Source: Candidatus Bathyarchaeota archaeon (GTDB taxonomy: Archaea > Thermoproteota > Bathyarchaeia > Bathyarchaeales > UBA233). Taken from it: a DNA stretch of 8,402 nt. Below, in pieces: positions 6,701-8,402 of the stretch (position 1 is its first letter; the number at the start of each line of letters is the position of its first letter). The stretch spans positions 1-8,402 of the forward strand of contig JANXEP010000027.1 in the NCBI GenBank assembly GCA_025057795.1. The letters are read 5' to 3'. Both the position numbers and the translations under genes were made by a program. The notes beneath the pieces were generated by a model. The model did not search any database. It was not told where the DNA came from and saw only the letters and a program-made list of their open reading frames with translations.

Positions 6701-6750
6701 TCCAAGTCCTGAATAGCCATCATCTCTACAACCCATTTCTCGCCGAACAT
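3742..6750 (-). CDS. mgtA: MgtA-type P3B P-type ATPase (Mg2+ import) with C-terminal extension
   Basis: This is a membrane pump expected to bring Mg2+ into the cytoplasm using ATP. Domains in order: N-terminal cation-ATPase segment (about 40-75); TM pair near 80-125; actuator loop with LTGES (196-200); TM pair near 272-320 with the P3B motif VGLTPELLP (309-317); phosphorylation site CTDKTGTLT with Asp356; nucleotide site KGAPE (445-449); hinge GDGIND (617-622); and the last six TM segments, including NNLLYDFSQSTIPTDEVD (710-727), a hallmark of MgtA/MgtB. The transporter core ends near FYRRYGY (870). About 131 further residues (872-1002) are unusual because E. coli MgtA has about 900 aa in total. 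They look soluble and may include a winged-helix-like segment (IGHAILYLKRAGLISFEW). The start is uncertain: ATG 6750 has GAAGG directly before it, and two further ATGs at codons 10-11 are alternatives. It is convergent with the aldolase operon and has its own TATA-like box. Confidence 0.92.
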   Translation of the reverse strand: MFGEKWVVEMMAIQDLEKSSVGEVLGWAPPSPEEVLTLPADELLSRLKTSLNGLSSEEVERRLKVFGYNELAKKRKRAVIVEFLSHFRSPLVIILLVAGLISGFFGEVANAIIIFAIVVFSITLDFYQESKAEKAAEMLKQKVATTATVLRDGFKKEVRLEEIVPGDVISLSAGDIVPADARVIGAKDLFVNQSALTGESFPVEKNGLPLKSFNPSLTEWSNYLFMGTSVVSGTATAVVVKTGSNTEYGKIARRLVEREPETEFQRGIRTFGYMIMQVTFLLVIFVFFINALYMRSVLDSLLFAVALAVGLTPELLPMIISVNLSKGAVAMAKKGVIVKRLAAIQNFGSMDVLCTDKTGTLTENRIKLVLHVDFYGNESDKVLLYSYLNSYYQTGLKSPLDEAILRFREVDVKDYRKVDEVPFDFVRKRLSIVVEHESQRFMVTKGAPEEVAKVCSFYEVGEVIADITDEVRRNIEEKYVELSAEGYRVLAVAYKRLREEKPVYTAGDETEMVFLGFVAFLDPPKETAKEALQLLKNASIELKILTGDNELVTRKICEHLGFDVKGVITGSEIAQMHDDALARVVEEANVFCRVTPAQKDRIINALKNNGHVVGFLGDGINDAPSLKTADVGISVENAVDVAKESADIILLQNDLTVLHDGVLEGRKTFGNTMKYIMMGVSSNFGNMFSVAGASLFLPFLPMLPIQILLNNLLYDFSQSTIPTDEVDQEYIEKPKRWDVHFVRRFMVCLGPVSSLFDFLTFFIMLFIFNASEPLFQTAWFIESLTSQTLVIFAIRTKKSPFWKSKPSRLLLFSSLTIITFVLLLPYTPLGEIFKFVRPPATFYIVLAAILGAYLALAEVVKSWFYRRYGYRLEQTLIPPKKIGIYLAKTARLIQNAIAAICLRPEDEITIDSLLEDLERSMDYPPDYHQIGHAILYLKRAGLISFEWHQRTIKREKPLKEYVTKQLITSELWPKIAQDWHKISITIKEKYGKINQEYRELLL
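3771..3790 (+). terminator. Possible T-rich terminator of the aldolase operon
   Basis: Two T5 tracts (3774-3778 and 3784-3788) occur on the plus strand 70-90 nt after the phosphofructokinase stop, the kind of signal archaeal RNA polymerase uses. They lie inside the 3' end of the convergent ATPase gene, so their composition may simply reflect its codons. Confidence 0.25.
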
Positions 6751-6793
6751 CCTTCAAGGCTGGGCTGGCTCTGCCATCTTCAAGGCAACTAAT

Positions 6794-6808
6794 TCATAAA
6801 ATTCTTTC
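6794..6808 (-). promoter_or_regulatory. Promoter of the Mg2+ ATPase gene
   Basis: The minus strand reads GAAAGAATTTTATGA, a BRE-like purine run plus TATA-like box, within the 78-nt gap between the second phosphofructokinase and the ATPase. The start point would be near 6771, leaving a leader of about 20 nt. That is far too short for a magnesium-sensing leader of the Salmonella mgtA kind. Confidence 0.45.
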
Positions 6809-6828
6809 CGTTAACTTTAAGACAAGTG

Positions 6829-7791
6829 CTATGTTGCTAATGTTTTCGCTAGTTCCAAAAGCCTCGTGTCTAGGGGTTTTTGGTTTCTGCAGGTTTCTTC
6901 TAGGCTTATGTTTGTGATTTCGCCTTTCTGCAAGCCTACCACACGGTTTCCAATGCCTTGCATGATTAGTTGGACGGCTTCTTCTGCGAATAGACTCGCT
7001 AATAAACGGCTTCTGGCTGTTGGTGAGCCTCCTCTTTGGGCGTAGCCTACAATGCTCAAGCGGACTTCTGCGCCCGTGTTTTCTTCAATTTGCTGGGCGA
7101 TTTTGCGGGTGTCGCCTACGCCTTCAGCCGCCACAATGATGCCGGACCGCTTTCCCTTGGCAGTGTTTTCCCTTATGGTTTTGTAGACTTCTTCCATGTT
7201 TACGGGCACTTCTGGAACAAGAATCACTTCGGCGCCCACGGTTAAGCCTACAGCCAAAGCCAGAAAACCCCGCCTGCGGCCCATGACTTCCACGACGAAA
7301 ACCCTTTCATGGGATATGGCTGTGTCGCGAATCTTGTCTATTTCGGCTACAGCCGTGTTCACCGCCGTGTCAAACCCTATGGTTTCGTCTGTCCCGTAAA
7401 CATCGTTGTCTATGGTGGCCGGCACTCCAACAATAAGCGTTTCTGTTTCACGGCTAAGCTCATAGGCGCCCCGGAAAGAGCCTTCTCCGCCAATAACCAC
7501 CAAACCATACAAATTGTGGGCGGCGAGGACTTCGGCAGCCTTTCTAACTCCTTGAGGCGTTTTAAACTCTGGACAGCGGGAAGTCAAAAGGATGGTGCCG
7601 CCCAACTGCATTATGCCACCCACAGAGCGGGGATCCAAACGCCTAAAACGGTTCTTTATGAGGCCTTCCCAGCCCCGCTCAAAACCCAAAACTTGAAAGC
7701 CATTGGCGTAGGCTAAACGCGTAACCGCCCTAATAGCCGCATTCATGCCCGGAGCATCGCCACCGCTCGTGACTATGCCTATGGTTTTCAA
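6829..7791 (-). CDS. pfkA: 6-phosphofructokinase, ATP-type signature
   Basis: This is the second PfkA-family enzyme in the window, cytoplasmic, making fructose-1,6-bisphosphate. I take the start as TTG 7791 because AGGAGGG lies 6 nt before it and the protein then begins MKTIGIVTSGGDAPGMN and is 320 aa, exactly the E. coli PfkA length. A longer in-frame GTG start at 7839 would add 16 residues and lies upstream of the likely transcription start. Key sites: GGEGS (101-105), with Gly104 as in ATP enzymes but Glu at 103 in place of the usual Mg2+-binding Asp; PATIDND, with Ala at the position that is Gly in ATP enzymes and Lys in PPi enzymes; catalytic Asp128 in TIDND; and MGRRRGF. In the substrate motif VGYAQRGGSP, Tyr replaces the usual His. 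Hence ATP is the probable donor, although related nucleotides are possible. It is transcribed towards mgtA and divergently from cutA. Confidence 0.9.
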   Translation of the reverse strand: MKTIGIVTSGGDAPGMNAAIRAVTRLAYANGFQVLGFERGWEGLIKNRFRRLDPRSVGGIMQLGGTILLTSRCPEFKTPQGVRKAAEVLAAHNLYGLVVIGGEGSFRGAYELSRETETLIVGVPATIDNDVYGTDETIGFDTAVNTAVAEIDKIRDTAISHERVFVVEVMGRRRGFLALAVGLTVGAEVILVPEVPVNMEEVYKTIRENTAKGKRSGIIVAAEGVGDTRKIAQQIEENTGAEVRLSIVGYAQRGGSPTARSRLLASLFAEEAVQLIMQGIGNRVVGLQKGEITNISLEETCRNQKPLDTRLLELAKTLAT

Positions 7792-7797
7792 CGGCAA

Positions 7798-7804
7798 CCC
7801 TCCT
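7798..7804 (-). promoter_or_regulatory. SD that sets a TTG start for pfkA
   Basis: AGGAGGG on the minus strand is 6 nt before TTG 7791, an ideal spacing. No comparable SD precedes the upstream GTG at 7839, so TTG is the likely initiator. Confidence 0.65.
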
Positions 7805-7841
7805 AAACCGTTCCGGCAAGCCTTAAAACAGATAGCCACCG

Positions 7842-7856
7842 CTAAAATAAATACTT
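7842..7856. promoter_or_regulatory. Shared, possibly bidirectional TATA element of pfkA and cutA
   Basis: The stretch reads TAAAATAAATA on the plus strand (7843-7853) and TATTTATTTTA on the minus strand, so either orientation can serve as a TATA box. Start points 26 nt away would be near 7874 for cutA (12-nt leader with SD) and near 7822 for pfkA (about 30-nt leader with SD). Both agree with the chosen starts. Confidence 0.45.
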
Positions 7857-7886
7857 CTCATCGACAGCTTAAAACTGGGAGGAAAA

Positions 7887-8216
7887 ATGGTGGAACAAAG
7901 CACAACCCACGTGATCGTCTTAGTCACAACATCAAGCAGAGAAGAAGCCGAAAAAATCGCCCAGACGCTGTTGGAAGAGCGGTTGATTGCATGTGCCAAC
8001 ATAATCGGCCCGGTGCACTCGCTTTTCTGGTGGCAGGGTAAAATCGATACGGCTAAAGAACACTTAATCTTAATGAAAACCCGGAAAGCCCTATTCGAAA
8101 GGGTTTCTGAAAGGGTGAAAGCTCTCCACAGCTATCAAGTCCCAGAAATAATATCCCTACCAATTACAGAGGGCTCAAAAGACTACTTGAAATGGCTCGA
8201 CGAAAGTTTAAGGTAA
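7887..8216 (+). CDS. cutA: CutA1 family divalent-cation tolerance protein
   Basis: A 109-aa protein of the usual CutA1 length. The family is a very stable cytoplasmic trimer with a ferredoxin-like fold, linked genetically to copper and other divalent-metal tolerance; its biochemical role is not settled. Family motifs are clear: VLVTTSSREEAEKIAQTLLE at the start, ERLIACANIIGPVHSLFWWQ followed by GKI in the middle, then LILMKT, and near the end HSYQVPEIISLPI with YLKWLDESL. The start ATG 7887 follows GGGAGG (7877-7882) at 4-nt spacing. It is divergent from pfkA, and the SRP RNA promoter begins in its stop codon. Clustering with a Mg2+ pump may be chance. Confidence 0.93.
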   Translation: MVEQSTTHVIVLVTTSSREEAEKIAQTLLEERLIACANIIGPVHSLFWWQGKIDTAKEHLILMKTRKALFERVSERVKALHSYQVPEIISLPITEGSKDYLKWLDESLR

Positions 8217-8227
8217 AGTTTTATAGG
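8215..8227 (+). promoter_or_regulatory. Promoter of the SRP RNA gene
   Basis: AAAGTTTTATAGG is a BRE/TATA sequence that starts within the cutA stop codon. A start about 26-30 nt further on fits the beginning of the GC-rich RNA near 8250. Confidence 0.6.
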
Positions 8228-8250
8228 TTTTTGTCGCCTCATTCTCTTTT

Positions 8251-8402
8251 TGGCGGTGGGTCTTAGGCGGGGGGCTAGGGGTCCCCTGAACCGTAAACCC
8301 CCTATATGACGGGCCGAAAGCTGAGGCTGAGGCGCCTGTGGCCGCCCAGTCCCTCTCTCTTCCGAAACGGTGACCATCCGTCCCTTGGGGTCGGCGGTCG
8401 CC
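8251..8402 (+). ncRNA. SRP RNA (7S RNA), 5' part, cut by the window end
   Basis: This is the RNA scaffold of the signal recognition particle, which directs ribosomes making membrane and exported proteins to the membrane. From about 8251 the sequence becomes very GC-rich and carries the Alu-domain pattern of archaeal 7S RNA: GGGGTCCCCTGAACCG, then AAACCCCCTATATGACGGG and CCGAAAGCTGAGGC (8277-8330). Together these form the two loop-paired hairpins (helices 3 and 4) and the return into helix 5. Archaeal SRP RNAs are about 300 nt, so the S domain with the GNAR tetraloop and the 3' strand of helix 1 should lie beyond 8402. The exact 5' end is estimated from the promoter. ORFs overlapping this stretch are spurious. 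Confidence 0.85.

Noticed and set aside
6751..6828. Magnesium-sensing riboswitch leader for mgtA
   Set aside because: The gap is 78 nt and the predicted leader about 20 nt, too short for the known mgtA or ykoK-type RNAs.
8183..8377. Minus-strand 64-aa ORF at the right edge
   Set aside because: It covers the SRP RNA and the end of cutA; the Arg/Pro-rich product only reflects GC-rich RNA-coding DNA.

Overview
The window looks like a chromosomal segment of an archaeon. AT-rich TATA/BRE-type promoter elements lie upstream of most genes, several genes have short leaders and strong GGAGG-type Shine-Dalgarno (SD) sites, and the right edge carries the 5' part of an archaeal-type SRP (7S) RNA. The gene set (class II fructose-bisphosphate aldolase, two PfkA-family phosphofructokinases, a CutA protein) together with the decayed genes suggests an uncultivated Thermoproteota/Bathyarchaeia-like lineage. 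That placement is inference, since no rRNA or marker protein is present.

Left part (1-780): a minus-strand promoter with two 16-bp palindromic repeats at its predicted start point drives something off the left edge. Next comes a tiny minus-strand Cys/His zinc-finger-like protein (176-325). An AT-rich divergent intergenic stretch separates it from a plus-strand 116-aa hypothetical with a possible beta-grasp (MoaD/ThiS-like) shape.

Middle-left (780-1735): about 1 kb without an intact gene that is not empty. It holds three eroded gene fragments: a plus-strand ORF with good SD and start but a frameshift in an A run; a minus-strand MGMT-like (pfam01035-type) remnant with a one-base frameshift; and the first 33 codons of a small plus-strand protein. 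They are followed by a GC-rich, strongly self-complementary stretch behind a very good promoter (1470-1640), which I propose is an unannotated structured RNA or leader.

Central carbon part: a class II aldolase (1736-2653) is followed 19 nt later by a phosphofructokinase carrying the pyrophosphate-type signature (Asp104/Lys124), so these two form an operon for the fructose-6-phosphate/triose-phosphate segment of glycolysis. Convergent to them is a long MgtA-type P3B P-type ATPase (3742-6750) with an unusual ~130-residue cytoplasmic C-terminal extension. Upstream of it on the same strand is a second phosphofructokinase with the ATP-type signature (Gly104/Ala125), probably starting at a TTG codon. 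Having one PPi-type and one ATP-type enzyme would let the cell choose between a reversible, energy-saving step and an irreversible one.

Right part (7790-8402): a symmetric AT-rich element separates the ATP-type phosphofructokinase from divergent cutA. The SRP RNA promoter begins inside the cutA stop codon, and the SRP RNA runs off the window.
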